This document shows positions 7,836 to 16,606 of a DNA stretch of 64,000 nucleotides, in pieces. This stretch comes from Bacteroides zoogleoformans. GTDB lineage: Bacteria > Bacteroidota > Bacteroidia > Bacteroidales > Bacteroidaceae. The stretch covers positions 1,281,001-1,345,000 of the forward strand of contig NZ_CP027231.1 in NCBI RefSeq assembly GCF_002998435.1. Reading direction: 5' to 3'. The notes beneath the pieces are model-generated. The model saw nothing but the letters and a program-made list of their open reading frames with translations, was not told where the DNA came from and made no database searches. The first letter of the stretch is position 1. The number at the start of each line of letters is the position of its first letter. Both the position numbers and the translations under genes were made by a program.

Positions 7836-8810
7836 TCAGATGGACAGTTCCCTCAGCACGTTGACAAGATCTTTTTTTATCGGCTTGTCATTTTTAATGG
7901 CTTTGGTGAAAGGGACGTATACTACCTCGTCGTGGTCAATGCCAATCATGACATTGCGTTGTCCTTCCATGATGGCGTCGATGGCGGCCGCTCCCAGACG
8001 GCTGGCAAGGATGCGGTCGTGTGCCGTAGGGCTTCCGCCGCGTTGCAGGTGTCCGAGGATGGTGACACGCACGTCATATTGTGGGTATTCGTTCTTTACG
8101 CGTTCCGCATAGTGCATGGCGCCGCCTGTCAGCTCGCTTTCGGCCACCAATACGATGCTGCTGTTCTTTGATTTCCTGAATCCGTTCTTGATGAACTCTT
8201 CCAATTGGTCCACTTCCGTACTGAATTCGGGGATGATGGCAGCTTCCGCTCCCGAAGCGATGGCGCCGTTCAAGGCAAGGAAGCCGGCGTCGCGTCCCAT
8301 CACTTCCACAAAGAACAGGCGCTCGTGGGAAGTGGCTGTGTCGCGGATTTTATCAACAGCATCCAGAATCGTGTTCAGTGCCGTGTCATATCCGATGGTG
8401 GTATCCGTACCATACAAATCATTGTCGATGGTTCCCGGCAATCCGATGCAAGGCACGTCGAACTCTTGTGCGAAGATGCGGGCGCCGGTCAGGGAGCCGT
8501 CTCCGCCAATCACCACCAGCGCGTCTATTCCTTCTCTCTTCATGTTGTCGTATGCTGTTTGCCGACCTTCGGGAGTGGTGAACTCTTTACAGCGTGCCGT
8601 CTTCAGGATAGTACCGCCCAGCTGGATGATGTTGCTGACATTCTGGCTTTTGAATTCTTTTATTTCACCTGTCACCAGGCCTTTGTAACCTCTATATATG
8701 CCTTTTACCGAAAGTCCGTTGTAGATAGCGGAACGTGTCACGGCGCGGATAGCCGCGTTCATTCCCGGAGCATCACCTCCGGATGTCAAGATTCCAATAC
8801 ACTTAACCAT
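7836..8810 (-). CDS. pfkA: ATP-dependent 6-phosphofructokinase
   Basis: About 324 residues, the size of bacterial PfkA. It phosphorylates fructose 6-phosphate to fructose 1,6-bisphosphate, the committed step of glycolysis. Diagnostic motifs: [16 protein letters not shown] at the N-terminus (ATP/effector site), [11 protein letters not shown] near 105, and [19 protein letters not shown] near 130-148. The last carries the catalytic TIDND pattern, and the G-G-D-G-S pattern marks ATP rather than PPi dependence. The start at 8810 (MVKCIG) is preferred to 8816. It is followed by no same-strand neighbour within 80 bp. Confidence 0.96.
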   Translation of the reverse strand: MVKCIGILTSGGDAPGMNAAIRAVTRSAIYNGLSVKGIYRGYKGLVTGEIKEFKSQNVSNIIQLGGTILKTARCKEFTTPEGRQTAYDNMKREGIDALVVIGGDGSLTGARIFAQEFDVPCIGLPGTIDNDLYGTDTTIGYDTALNTILDAVDKIRDTATSHERLFFVEVMGRDAGFLALNGAIASGAEAAIIPEFSTEVDQLEEFIKNGFRKSKNSSIVLVAESELTGGAMHYAERVKNEYPQYDVRVTILGHLQRGGSPTAHDRILASRLGAAAIDAIMEGQRNVMIGIDHDEVVYVPFTKAIKNDKPIKKDLVNVLRELSI

Positions 8811-8894
8811 TCCCATAACAATCTTCTTGTTTAGTATTTATTTAGTATTAATAATTGCTGCGCATTTGTGTGCATGCCTGTCTTTTTGATGGGG

Positions 8895-8902
8895 CAAAGA
8901 TA
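8895..8902 (-). promoter_or_regulatory. -7 box for pfkA
   Basis: Reverse-strand TATCTTTG about 85 nt upstream of the pfkA start, implying a leader of roughly 75 nt. Confidence 0.5.
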
Positions 8903-9026
8903 ATAAAAAGCTGAGGCTGTGACTGATAATTTACATTAATTTGCAGTCTCTGCCGGATGACCGGTGAGCTTTAGTGCCGGTTTGATTTTCCTCGAGAAGA
9001 ATTCTCAAAGGAATGCCGGACAGAAA

Positions 9027-9902
9027 CTAAACGAGCTCCTGGAATTTCGATTTTATGGCTTCGGAGATTTCCTCCATCAGCCACTTCGGAGTGGAGGTGG
9101 CCCCACAGATGCCTACGGAGTGCACTCCCGAGAGCAGTGATTGCTCTATCTCTCCGGCATTAGCTATCAGATGCGAATTAGGATTGACTTTCCTACATTC
9201 GCTGAACAGCATCTTGCCGTTGGAACTCTTCTTGTCACTGACAAAAAAAATCAAATCGTGCGAAGCGGCAAAGCGCCGGATGTTGGGTATTCGGTTGGCC
9301 ACTTGCCGGCAGATGGTGTCGTATGACTCAAATGTGACTTCAGGTGAGATGTGGCCCTCGATATACTTCACAATATCCCGAAATCCGTCCAACGACTTTG
9401 TCGTTTGGGAATAAAGACGGATATCTTTGTTGAAGTCCAGTTTTTTTACTTCTGCCGGCTTCTCGATGACGATTGCTTCTCCCGCAGTTTGCCCTACCAG
9501 TCCCAAAACTTCGGCGTGTCCGTTTTTCCCATAAATCACAATCTGCTTGTCTTTATTCTCGTCCTGAATATGTTCTTGTTTTATCCTTTTTTGCAGACGG
9601 AGTACTACCGGGCAAGTGGCGTCGATGATCTCGATATTGTTTTTCCGGGCAATTTCATACGTCTCGGGTGGCTCTCCGTGGGCACGCAGCAAAACTTTGG
9701 CATTACGCAGGTCGTTGAATTCGTCATGATTGATCGTTACCAACCCCATGGCTTTCAGACGCTCCACCTCACGGCTGTTGTGCACGATGTCTCCCAAGCA
9801 ATACAGGATTCCTCCTTTTGCCAATTCTTCTTCGGCTTTATTTATTGCGGTGACAACTCCGAAACAAAAGCCTGACCCTTCGTCTATCTCTACTTTTGCC
9901 AT
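9027..9902 (-). CDS. ispH: 4-hydroxy-3-methylbut-2-enyl diphosphate reductase
   Basis: 291 residues. Last enzyme of the MEP isoprenoid pathway; a [4Fe-4S] enzyme that makes IPP and DMAPP. The three cluster cysteines are visible: Cys13 (GSGFCFGV), Cys97 (DATCPVV) and Cys198 (YDTICRQVANR). Substrate-binding histidines His41 (DIVHN), His74 (RAHGEP) and His129 (GKNGHAE) are also in place. It lies downstream of cmk on the same strand, but the 235-bp gap holds a tandem repeat array, so co-transcription is uncertain. A cmk-ispH pairing is common in Bacteroidetes. Confidence 0.96.
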   Translation of the reverse strand: MAKVEIDEGSGFCFGVVTAINKAEEELAKGGILYCLGDIVHNSREVERLKAMGLVTINHDEFNDLRNAKVLLRAHGEPPETYEIARKNNIEIIDATCPVVLRLQKRIKQEHIQDENKDKQIVIYGKNGHAEVLGLVGQTAGEAIVIEKPAEVKKLDFNKDIRLYSQTTKSLDGFRDIVKYIEGHISPEVTFESYDTICRQVANRIPNIRRFAASHDLIFFVSDKKSSNGKMLFSECRKVNPNSHLIANAGEIEQSLLSGVHSVGICGATSTPKWLMEEISEAIKSKFQELV

Positions 9903-9951
9903 AACTGTTTTTCCTATGTGTTACATTATACTTATGTCGGAACCTTGTCTG

Positions 9952-10061
9952 CTCCGCATATCCTCCGCATTACCTCCGCATATCCTCCGTATAACCTCCG
10001 TATCATCTCCGTATCAACTCCGTATCATCTCCGTATAACCTCCGTATAACCTCCGCATATA
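9952..10061. repeat. Ten-copy 11-bp tandem repeat upstream of ispH
   Basis: Ten contiguous 11-bp units with consensus CTCCGTATAAC (variants CTCCGCATATC, CTCCGTATCAT, CTCCGTATCAA) run without interruption from 9952 to 10061. The period is exact; the first five bases CTCCG are invariant and the 3' half varies. It sits between the end of cmk and the start of ispH, about 50 bp from the ispH start codon. Confidence 0.95.
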
Positions 10062-10065
10062 TAGG

Positions 10066-10114
10066 TACGGAAGAGATACGGAACAGACAAGGGGTTGGTA
10101 GGGAGTTGATACGG
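10066..10114. repeat. Inverted copies of the 11-bp repeat
   Basis: tacgga at 10067-10072, gatacgga at 10075-10082 and ggagttgatacgg at 10102-10114 are reverse complements of parts of the array; the last matches ccgtatcaactcc within 10010-10022. The array could therefore fold back on itself as RNA or cruciform DNA. Confidence 0.7.
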
Positions 10115-10137
10115 TGCAGGTATGATATTTTACTTTA

Positions 10138-10827
10138 TCAGTCTGCTACAACTTGTTTGAAGTGTTGGGTCAGCCATTCTTTCTGTTCGGGGATGCTCAT
10201 ATGGCTGTTGTCCAGTAATAAAGCATCTTCGGCCTTGCGGAGGGGGCTTACCTCACGGTTTTGGTCGATATGATCCCTTTGTTTTACATTTTCCAGAATC
10301 TCATCGAAGCGGGCTTCTTCTCCTTTGGCTTTCAGCTCATCGTAGCGACGTTGCGCACGGATTTCGGGAGTAGCCGTCACGAAGATTTTCAGTTCGGCAT
10401 CCGGAAATACGGTGGTGCCGATGTCCCGTCCATCCATGACAATGCCTTTGGCTTTTCCCATTTCCTGCTGTTGCGCCACCATGGCTTTGCGTACAAAGTC
10501 CAGTGTGGCAATGAGACTGACGCGTGATGAGACCTCCATCGTACGTATCTTATTCTCCACGTTTACGCCATTCAGATAAGTGTCCGGCCGGCCGGTCTCC
10601 GGATTCAATCGGAAAGAAATATGGATGTCGGCGATTTGCTTTTTCAGCTTTTCCGTGTCTATGCGGTCGTCTTGAAAAATGCCATGCTCTATGCCATATA
10701 GCGTAACTGCGCGATACATGGCGCCGCTGTCTATATAGATATAGCCAATTTCGCGGGCAAGGTCTTTGGCCATGGTGCTTTTTCCACAAGACGAAAAGCC
10801 GTCTATCGCTATTGTTATCTTTTTCAT
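10138..10827 (-). CDS. cmk: Cytidylate kinase
   Basis: 229 residues. Transfers phosphate from ATP to CMP or dCMP in pyrimidine nucleotide metabolism. Evidence: P-loop [15 protein letters not shown] at residues 10-24, [14 protein letters not shown] (nucleotide-binding SGAMYR motif), [18 protein letters not shown] and the C-terminal [19 protein letters not shown]. Length and motif order are those of bacterial Cmk, including the inserted CMP-binding domain. Upstream of ispH on the same strand. Confidence 0.96.
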   Translation of the reverse strand: MKKITIAIDGFSSCGKSTMAKDLAREIGYIYIDSGAMYRAVTLYGIEHGIFQDDRIDTEKLKKQIADIHISFRLNPETGRPDTYLNGVNVENKIRTMEVSSRVSLIATLDFVRKAMVAQQQEMGKAKGIVMDGRDIGTTVFPDAELKIFVTATPEIRAQRRYDELKAKGEEARFDEILENVKQRDHIDQNREVSPLRKAEDALLLDNSHMSIPEQKEWLTQHFKQVVAD

Positions 10828-10901
10828 CGTTTTTTGTCTGTTAAGTTATATAGGATGATACCTGCAAAAAGAAAATCTCAACGGAGCATTAAAAATCCTG
10901 C

Positions 10902-10909
10902 CAAAGATA
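10902..10909 (-). promoter_or_regulatory. -7 box for cmk
   Basis: Reverse-strand TATCTTTG about 75 nt before the cmk start codon. Confidence 0.5.
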
Positions 10910-11044
10910 CGGTATTTTTAAAATATCCGGCTACATTTGCGGCATAAAAGCATGTGCAGGCTTTTGAAGGATTAAAAAAATGAAAAAGCAAAGTTCTTTG
11001 TGTGAAAAAAGACAACGAGGCATGTGCTTTTATAGGAAAAGTAC

Positions 11045-11052
11045 TATATTTG
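11045..11052 (+). promoter_or_regulatory. -7 box for tonB
   Basis: TATATTTG, 37 nt before the tonB start; divergent from the cmk promoter. No clear TTTG at -33. Confidence 0.55.
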
Positions 11053-11089
11053 CCCCAAATGAGAAACACTAATTATATAATAATAGATT

Positions 11090-11776
11090 ATGGAAATTAA
11101 GAAATCACCTAAGGCAGACTTGGAGAACAAAAAGTCTACTTGGCTGTTGGTCGGTTATGTAATTGTGCTCGCTTTCATGTTTGTAGCGTTTGAATGGACC
11201 AAACGCGACATCAAGATTGACACGAGCCAGGCTATCTCCGACTTAGTATTTGAAGAGGAAATCATTCCTATTACGGAGCAACCGGAACAGGTCACTCCCC
11301 CGCCCCCCGAAACTCCTTCCATTGCGGAAACGCTGACTATTGTGGAGAACGAAGCCGATGTTCAAGAAACGGCTATTGTTTCTTCCGAAGAGTTGAATCA
11401 GGCTGTGACAATCAAATATGTTCCCGTCACTGTGGAAGAAGAAGAACCTGAAGAACAGACTATTTTTGAGGTGGTAGAGAATATGCCCGAATTTCCGCAA
11501 GGTGGCATGGCAGGCTTGATGCAATATCTGAGCAAGAACATTAAATACCCTACCATTGCACAGGAGAACGGAACTCAAGGCCGCGTCACCGTACAGTTTG
11601 TGGTTAACAAAGACGGTGGTATCGTTGACGCTAAAGTGCTGAGAGGTGTTGACCCGTATCTGGACAAAGAAGCTGTCCGCGTGATTATGGGTATGCCGAA
11701 GTGGAAACCGGGAATGCAACGCGGTAAACCGGTACGTGTGAAATATACGGTACCTGTAACCTTTAGATTGCAGTAA
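11090..11776 (+). CDS. tonB: Energy transducer TonB
   Basis: 228 residues. A cytoplasmic N-terminus (MEIKKSPKADLENKKS), a single transmembrane helix (about 19-36, WLLVGYVIVLAFMFVAFEW), a Pro/Glu-rich periplasmic linker (PPPPETP) and a C-terminal TonB domain (about 140-228: MPEFPQGGMAGLMQYLSKNI, YPTIAQENGTQGRVTVQFVV, ending PVTFRLQ). TonB passes energy from the ExbBD proton channel to outer-membrane receptors. The exb genes lie 3 kb downstream in a separate operon. Monocistronic, ending at a strong terminator. Confidence 0.93.
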   Translation: MEIKKSPKADLENKKSTWLLVGYVIVLAFMFVAFEWTKRDIKIDTSQAISDLVFEEEIIPITEQPEQVTPPPPETPSIAETLTIVENEADVQETAIVSSEELNQAVTIKYVPVTVEEEEPEEQTIFEVVENMPEFPQGGMAGLMQYLSKNIKYPTIAQENGTQGRVTVQFVVNKDGGIVDAKVLRGVDPYLDKEAVRVIMGMPKWKPGMQRGKPVRVKYTVPVTFRLQ

Positions 11777-11793
11777 TGAAATATTTGAAAAAG

Positions 11794-11822
11794 AAAAGAG
11801 GCTGCCGGTTGCAGCCTCTTTT
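11794..11822. terminator. Terminator after tonB
   Basis: 12-bp perfect stem (AAAAGAGGCTGC, loop cggtt, GCAGCCTCTTTT) followed by T-rich sequence. A-rich on the other side, so it could work in both directions. Confidence 0.85.
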
Positions 11823-11860
11823 CTTTACCTCTGTTCCTTAATTTTGTTGAAGAGAAAAGT

Positions 11861-12835
11861 ATGTTTACGGCTTCTGCGCTTTTAGAAAGAATCAATGCCC
11901 ATATCTCGGCATTGCGGTTCGCCCGTACCCCTCAAGGGTTGTATGCTCCTATCGCTTACGTTTTGTCTATGGGAGGGAAAAGGCTGCGTCCGGTGCTGAT
12001 GTTGATGGCCTACAATCTGTATCGCGAAGACATAACCCGTATATTGGCTCCGGCCGCGGGTATCGAGGTATATCATAATTATACGCTTTTGCACGACGAC
12101 TTGATGGACAGAGCCGAGCGTCGTCGCGGAAAGGAGACGGTGCATAGGGTATGGGGCGACAATGCGGCTATCCTTTCGGGGGATACAATGCTTGTGCTGG
12201 CTTATCAATTCATGGCTCAATGCCCGGGTGAAAGTCTGAAGGAAGTGATGGAACTTTTCAGCCGAACCGCATTGGAAATCTGTGAAGGGCAACAATTGGA
12301 CATGGAGTTTGAACACCGTAAGGACGTCACGGAGGAGGAGTATCTGGAGATGATACGCCTGAAGACATCGGTACTGCTGGCTGCAAGTTTAAAGATGGGC
12401 GCTCTTTTAGGTGGCGCCTCTGTCGAAGATGCAGAATGTCTTTATGATTTCGGCATGAATCTGGGTGTCGCTTTTCAATTGAAAGATGATTTTCTGGATG
12501 TTTATGGTGATGCCGCTGTTTTCGGGAAAAATATCGGAGGTGATATCTTGTGCAACAAGAAGACCTATATGCTGATAAAAGCGTTTGAACATGCCGATGA
12601 TGGGCAGCTTTGCCAACTGAATGCGTGGGTGGATGCCGTTTCATTCGCCCCCGCGGAGAAAATAGAGGCTGTCACCGGTTTGTATAACAAGATTGGCGTC
12701 AGGAAGCTCTGTGAACAAAAAATGGAGGAATACTGTGGACGTGCCATGAAGAGCCTTGCTGCCGTGAAAGTGGAGGATGAAAAGAAAAAGGAACTCGAAC
12801 TGCTGATGACTGAACTGATGCATAGGGAAGTATAG
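11861..12835 (+). CDS. Polyprenyl diphosphate synthase family protein
   Basis: 324 residues, all-helical isoprenyl synthase. It condenses IPP with allylic diphosphates. First Asp-rich motif DDLMD at 79-83 followed by RAERRRG; second motif DDFLD at 209-213; GGKRLRPVL at 38-46. The residue five before the first DDxxD is Tyr74. In this family a bulky aromatic there limits chain length, pointing to a short product (FPP/GGPP range) rather than the C40-C55 menaquinone side chain. Exact product cannot be told from sequence. It starts an apparent + strand series with the next two genes. Confidence 0.88.
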   Translation: MFTASALLERINAHISALRFARTPQGLYAPIAYVLSMGGKRLRPVLMLMAYNLYREDITRILAPAAGIEVYHNYTLLHDDLMDRAERRRGKETVHRVWGDNAAILSGDTMLVLAYQFMAQCPGESLKEVMELFSRTALEICEGQQLDMEFEHRKDVTEEEYLEMIRLKTSVLLAASLKMGALLGGASVEDAECLYDFGMNLGVAFQLKDDFLDVYGDAAVFGKNIGGDILCNKKTYMLIKAFEHADDGQLCQLNAWVDAVSFAPAEKIEAVTGLYNKIGVRKLCEQKMEEYCGRAMKSLAAVKVEDEKKKELELLMTELMHREV

Positions 12836-12853
12836 CGATAAACCGGGATAAGC

Positions 12854-13549
12854 ATGCCATATAGAAGATTGCCGAATACAGATCAAGCGAGGATACGGGC
12901 GCTGAAAGCAGTGGTCGTCAAGGGAGAGGTGTGCAACGTCTATGATTTGGCTGTATCTTTGAAAAGCCTCGCCGAGGCTCGCAATTTCCTTACCAAGTTC
13001 GAGGCGGCGCAAGCCTATTACATGGAGTGCTTTGAACGTCAGGCGCACGCCGGGCGTAAGCATCTGGCGAATGTGAAGACCGCCCGTCTGTATCTTTCCC
13101 ATTTCATTCAGGTTTTGCATCTGGCTGTCATACGTTCGGAGGTGCGTACGGCACATTTGGCATACTATGGCTTGGAGGACAGTAAAAATAATGTGCCGGA
13201 TTTGTCTACAGAGTCGGCGTTGGTGGAATGGGGACGTAAAATAGTGGATGGGGAGACCCGGCGTCTATCTCAAGGCGGCATACCTATTTACAATCCTACA
13301 ATAGCCAAAGTCAAAGTGCATTATGACATTTTCGCGGATAGCTATGAAAAACAACGGAATTATCAATCTTTGACGGCGCGAAGCCTGGAAACTTTAGCTT
13401 CGATGCGCGCAGAGGCGGACGAACTGATTTTGGATATTTGGAACCAGGTTGAGGCAAAGTTTGGAGAGGTGTCTCCCAATGAAGCGCGACTGGATTTGTG
13501 CCGCGATTACGGACTTGTGTATTATTACCGTTCCGGAGAGAAACGTTAA
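12854..13549 (+). CDS. Conserved protein of unknown function between prenyl synthase and tatD
   Basis: 231 residues; I do not recognise a named family. It has no signal peptide or membrane segment. Most of it looks helical, with charged, regularly spaced Leu/Ala (for example SLAEARNFLTKFEAAQAYYM). A conserved-looking middle includes QGGIPIYNPTIAKVKVHYD, and a C-terminal helix includes RAEADELILDIWNQVEAKFG. The start ATG lies 18 bp after the prenyl synthase stop, and it ends 14 bp before tatD, so the three genes are probably one transcript. Codon use matches its neighbours, which argues for a real gene. Cytosolic location is inferred. Confidence 0.75.
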   Translation: MPYRRLPNTDQARIRALKAVVVKGEVCNVYDLAVSLKSLAEARNFLTKFEAAQAYYMECFERQAHAGRKHLANVKTARLYLSHFIQVLHLAVIRSEVRTAHLAYYGLEDSKNNVPDLSTESALVEWGRKIVDGETRRLSQGGIPIYNPTIAKVKVHYDIFADSYEKQRNYQSLTARSLETLASMRAEADELILDIWNQVEAKFGEVSPNEARLDLCRDYGLVYYYRSGEKR

Positions 13550-13563
13550 AAACGAACCGAAGA

Positions 13564-14370
13564 ATGAAACTGGTAGATTCGCACTCCCACCTCTTTTTGG
13601 AAGAATTCAAGGATGACTTGCCGCAGGTGATAGCCCGTGCCCGTGCTGCGGGGGTTACGCATGTTTTTATGCCCAATATTGACAGCACGACCATCGAGCC
13701 TATGCTTCGTGTGTGCAAAGCCTACAAGGGATACTGTTATCCGATGATAGGTTTGCATCCTACTTCTGTGAATGCGGATTATGCTCAGGAATTAGAGGTG
13801 GTGGCCCGGGAGCTGGAATCATCGGACGAGTATGTGGCGATTGGAGAAATCGGCATGGATTTATATTGGGACAAGACCTTCCTGAAAGAACAGGAAGTGG
13901 CACTGAATAAGCAGATTGAATGGGCTTTGCAATATGATTTGCCGGTAGTGATTCATTGTCGTGAGGCATTTGACCTTATATATAATGTGTTGAAGCCTTA
14001 TAGGAGTACTGCCCTCAAAGGCATTTTTCATAGCTTCACGGGCACATTGGAGGAGGCTTGCCGGATAATGGAGTTTCCCGGCTTTATGATTGGCATCAAC
14101 GGGGTGGTCACTTTTAAAAAATCTACTTTGCCCGAAGTATTGAAAGGAATTCCGCCGGAACGCATTGTACTGGAGACGGATGCTCCCTATCTGACCCCGA
14201 TGCCCAATCGAGGCAAGAGGAATGAAAGCGCTTACCTGAGAGATACGTTGATGAAGGTGGCCCAGGTGTACGATTGCTCTCCGGAAAAGCTGGCACAGCT
14301 TACTTCCGATGCCGCATTTAAGATATTCGGAATGCTCGAATCACCGCATGAAGATTTTAAAGTTTATTAA
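13564..14370 (+). CDS. tatD: TatD-family metal-dependent hydrolase/DNase
   Basis: 268 residues from the ATG at 13564 (MKLVDSHSHLF); a longer open frame upstream overlaps the previous gene and is rejected. Metal ligands of the TIM-barrel family are all visible: DSHSHL, GEIGMDLYW, VIHCREA, FHSFTG and the final ETDAPYLTP. Known members are Mg-dependent 3'-5' exonucleases acting on single-stranded or damaged DNA. It ends the prenyl synthase-unknown-tatD series. Confidence 0.92.
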   Translation: MKLVDSHSHLFLEEFKDDLPQVIARARAAGVTHVFMPNIDSTTIEPMLRVCKAYKGYCYPMIGLHPTSVNADYAQELEVVARELESSDEYVAIGEIGMDLYWDKTFLKEQEVALNKQIEWALQYDLPVVIHCREAFDLIYNVLKPYRSTALKGIFHSFTGTLEEACRIMEFPGFMIGINGVVTFKKSTLPEVLKGIPPERIVLETDAPYLTPMPNRGKRNESAYLRDTLMKVAQVYDCSPEKLAQLTSDAAFKIFGMLESPHEDFKVY

Positions 14371-14505
14371 TTTTGATATTTTATTCAATATAAAACGAAG
14401 AGAATAGGGTGGAACAACAAAAAAAAGGATACATTTGTAGCTGAAATCACTTGCGGTTCGCAATTTTTTTGTAATTTGCACCCGTTTTCCAAAAAGACGT
14501 TACGA

Positions 14506-14593
14506 GGAGAGATGCTCGAGTGGTTGAAGAGGCACGCCTGGAAAGCGTGTATACCCCTAAAGGGTATCCGGGGTTCGAATCCCCGTCTCTCCG
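14506..14593 (+). tRNA. tRNA-Ser (GGA)
   Basis: Cloverleaf drawn by hand: acceptor GGAGAGA (14506-14512) pairs with TCTCTCC (14586-14592), discriminator G at 14593. The anticodon stem CACGC/GCGTG encloses a loop with GGA. A long variable arm (TACCCCTAAAGGGTA) is typical of serine tRNAs, and the T-loop is GGTTCGAATCC. No encoded CCA. A promoter-like taatttg lies about 30 nt upstream. Confidence 0.96.
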
Positions 14594-14675
14594 CGATTGG
14601 AAACGGATATAAGTTGAAAAACAATAAATGTATAACAAATAAACAAATTAATTAATCTTAAAAATTAGACACACA

Positions 14676-15488
14676 ATGAAAAAGTTATTTGCAATTGTTG
14701 CTGTGATGGGAGTCTTAACATTTGGCTCAACTCAACTTGCTCAGGCTCAAGATGCTCCTGCTGCTGAACAAACGGAACAAGCTGAAGCTGCTGTAGCATC
14801 CGCTGCTGACGAAGCTGCTGCTCCTGCCGGCGTTGAAGCTGAAGAAGGAGGTATTCACAAAGAACTTAAAACAAAGTTTATTGAAGGTACTGCTTCTTTC
14901 ATGAGTTTGGTTGCCATCGCATTAGTTATCGGTCTTGCTTTCTGCATTGAACGTATCATTTACTTGAGCTTGGCTGAAATCAACACTAAGAAATTTATGG
15001 CTGCTGTTGAGGCCGCTTTGGAAAAAGGTGACGTTGAAGCCGCTAAAGACATTGCACGCAACACAAGAGGTCCCATTGCCTCTATCTACTATCAAGGCCT
15101 GATGAGAATCGATCAAGGCATTGACGTGGTGGAGAAATCTGTAGTATCTTACGGTGGCGTACAAGCCGGTTATCTGGAAAAAGGTTGCTCTTGGATCACA
15201 TTGTTCATTGCCATGGCTCCGTCTTTGGGATTCTTGGGTACTGTAATCGGTATGGTTCAGGCATTTGATAAAATCCAACAAGTAGGTGATATCTCTCCGA
15301 CGGTTGTGGCAGGTGGTATGAAGGTTGCCTTGATCACTACTATCTTCGGTTTGATCGTTGCTTTGATTCTGCAGGTGTTCTATAACTACATCCTGTCTAA
15401 GATTGAAGCTCTGACAAGTGAAATGGAAGATTCTTCCATCTCTCTGTTGGATATGGTTATCAAATATGACTTGAAATACAAAAAATAA
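14676..15488 (+). CDS. exbB: MotA/TolQ/ExbB proton channel protein with signal-like N-terminus
   Basis: 270 residues. Residues 1-24 form a signal-like hydrophobic segment ending AQA, followed by an Ala/Glu-rich stretch (about 25-60) and then the ExbB core. The core has one helix near 74-95, a cytoplasmic loop, and two helices including MAPSLGFLGTVIGMVQAFD, the family's diagnostic motif. It forms the inner-membrane proton channel that powers TonB. First gene of a four-gene operon; the next start follows by 5 bp. Confidence 0.92.
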   Translation: MKKLFAIVAVMGVLTFGSTQLAQAQDAPAAEQTEQAEAAVASAADEAAAPAGVEAEEGGIHKELKTKFIEGTASFMSLVAIALVIGLAFCIERIIYLSLAEINTKKFMAAVEAALEKGDVEAAKDIARNTRGPIASIYYQGLMRIDQGIDVVEKSVVSYGGVQAGYLEKGCSWITLFIAMAPSLGFLGTVIGMVQAFDKIQQVGDISPTVVAGGMKVALITTIFGLIVALILQVFYNYILSKIEALTSEMEDSSISLLDMVIKYDLKYKK

Positions 15489-15493
15489 TAAAG

Positions 15494-15979
15494 ATGGCTA
15501 AGTTATCATATAAAGTATCATATTACGTACTCTACGCCATGTTTGCCGCCATTTTGGCGGTATTGGGCTTGTTCTACTTCGGTGGAGACGCTCAGGGCGA
15601 TGCAGTATTGATGAATGTTGACGCAGAAATGTGGCAACCGGCTCAGACAGACAGCTTGATCTTCTTGATGTACGGTTTGCTCTTTTTGGCTGTGATTGCT
15701 ACGGTGGTTGCTTTCTTGTTCCAATTCGGTTCGGCCTTGAAAGATAACCCGGGAAAAGCATTGAAGTCTTTGATTGGTGTAATAATATTAGCTGCTGTGG
15801 TAGTTGTGGCTTGGGCTATGGGTAGTGATCAACCGCTCAATATTCCGGGTTATGATGGTGCAGATAATGTTCCTTTCTGGTTGAAGATTACTGATATGTT
15901 CCTTTACTCTATCTACATATTGTTTGGTGCAACAGTGCTTGCTATCATCTGTAGTAGTATTAAGAAGAAATTATCATAA
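15494..15979 (+). CDS. Four-helix membrane protein of the Exb operon
   Basis: 161 residues, no recognised domain name. Four clear hydrophobic segments (about 8-27, 54-76, 91-110 and 134-155: for example YVLYAMFAAILAVLGLFYF and SLIGVIILAAVVVVAWAMG). It sits between exbB and the first exbD with tight spacing, and I recall similar small membrane proteins at this place in other Bacteroidales. It may be an accessory subunit of the TonB-energising complex; that is inference from position. Confidence 0.75.
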   Translation: MAKLSYKVSYYVLYAMFAAILAVLGLFYFGGDAQGDAVLMNVDAEMWQPAQTDSLIFLMYGLLFLAVIATVVAFLFQFGSALKDNPGKALKSLIGVIILAAVVVVAWAMGSDQPLNIPGYDGADNVPFWLKITDMFLYSIYILFGATVLAIICSSIKKKLS

Positions 15980-16015
15980 CTGATTGGGGGAATCCCGATT
16001 TAAAGAGTAATTACA

Positions 16016-16606
16016 ATGGCAAAAGGAAAAAGAAAAGTACCTGATATTAACTCCAGTTCTACAGCGGATATTGCATTCCTGTTGCTCATCTTCTTCTTGA
16101 TTACAACTTCTATGGATACTGACCGCGGTTTGGCAAGACGTTTGCCTCCTCCGCCGGAGAAAGATCAGAAAATAGATGATGTGAAGAAGAAAGAACGTAA
16201 CGTATTGCAAGTCTTCCTGAATATGAACGACCAGTTGATGTGTGGTAATGAATATATCGGAGTAGACCAATTGCGTGCAAAAGCGAAAGAATTTATCGCC
16301 AATCCGTATAATGATGAAGCAAAACCGGAAAAGATAGCAAAGAATGTTCCTTTCTTCGGTACTGTTCAAGTGACGGATGGACATGTGATTTCTTTGCGTT
16401 GTGACCGTGGCTCTTCATATAAGGCATATTTGGCCGTGCAGAATGAGTTGGTGGCAGCTTATAATGAGTTGCGTGACGAATTGGCTCAGGAAAAATGGCA
16501 GAAGAGATATGCGGATTTGGATGCGGAGCAGCAAGACGCAATTCGTGAAATTTATTCTCAGAAAATCTCTGAGGCAGAACCTAAAAAGTACGGAGAAAAG
16601 AAGTAA
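16016..16606 (+). CDS. exbD: ExbD/TolR biopolymer transport protein, first copy
   Basis: 196 residues. Short basic cytoplasmic N-terminus, then a single membrane helix DIAFLLLIFFLITTSM in which Asp18 is the expected proton-carrying acidic residue, then a periplasmic domain. The C-terminal domain is longer and more charged than in classical ExbD. Overlaps the next gene by one base (TAATG). Partner of ExbB in TonB energisation. Confidence 0.9.
   Translation: MAKGKRKVPDINSSSTADIAFLLLIFFLITTSMDTDRGLARRLPPPPEKDQKIDDVKKKERNVLQVFLNMNDQLMCGNEYIGVDQLRAKAKEFIANPYNDEAKPEKIAKNVPFFGTVQVTDGHVISLRCDRGSSYKAYLAVQNELVAAYNELRDELAQEKWQKRYADLDAEQQDAIREIYSQKISEAEPKKYGEKK

Noticed and set aside
9952..10061. CRISPR-like array
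   Set aside because: Units are 11 bp and contiguous with no spacers; no cas genes nearby.
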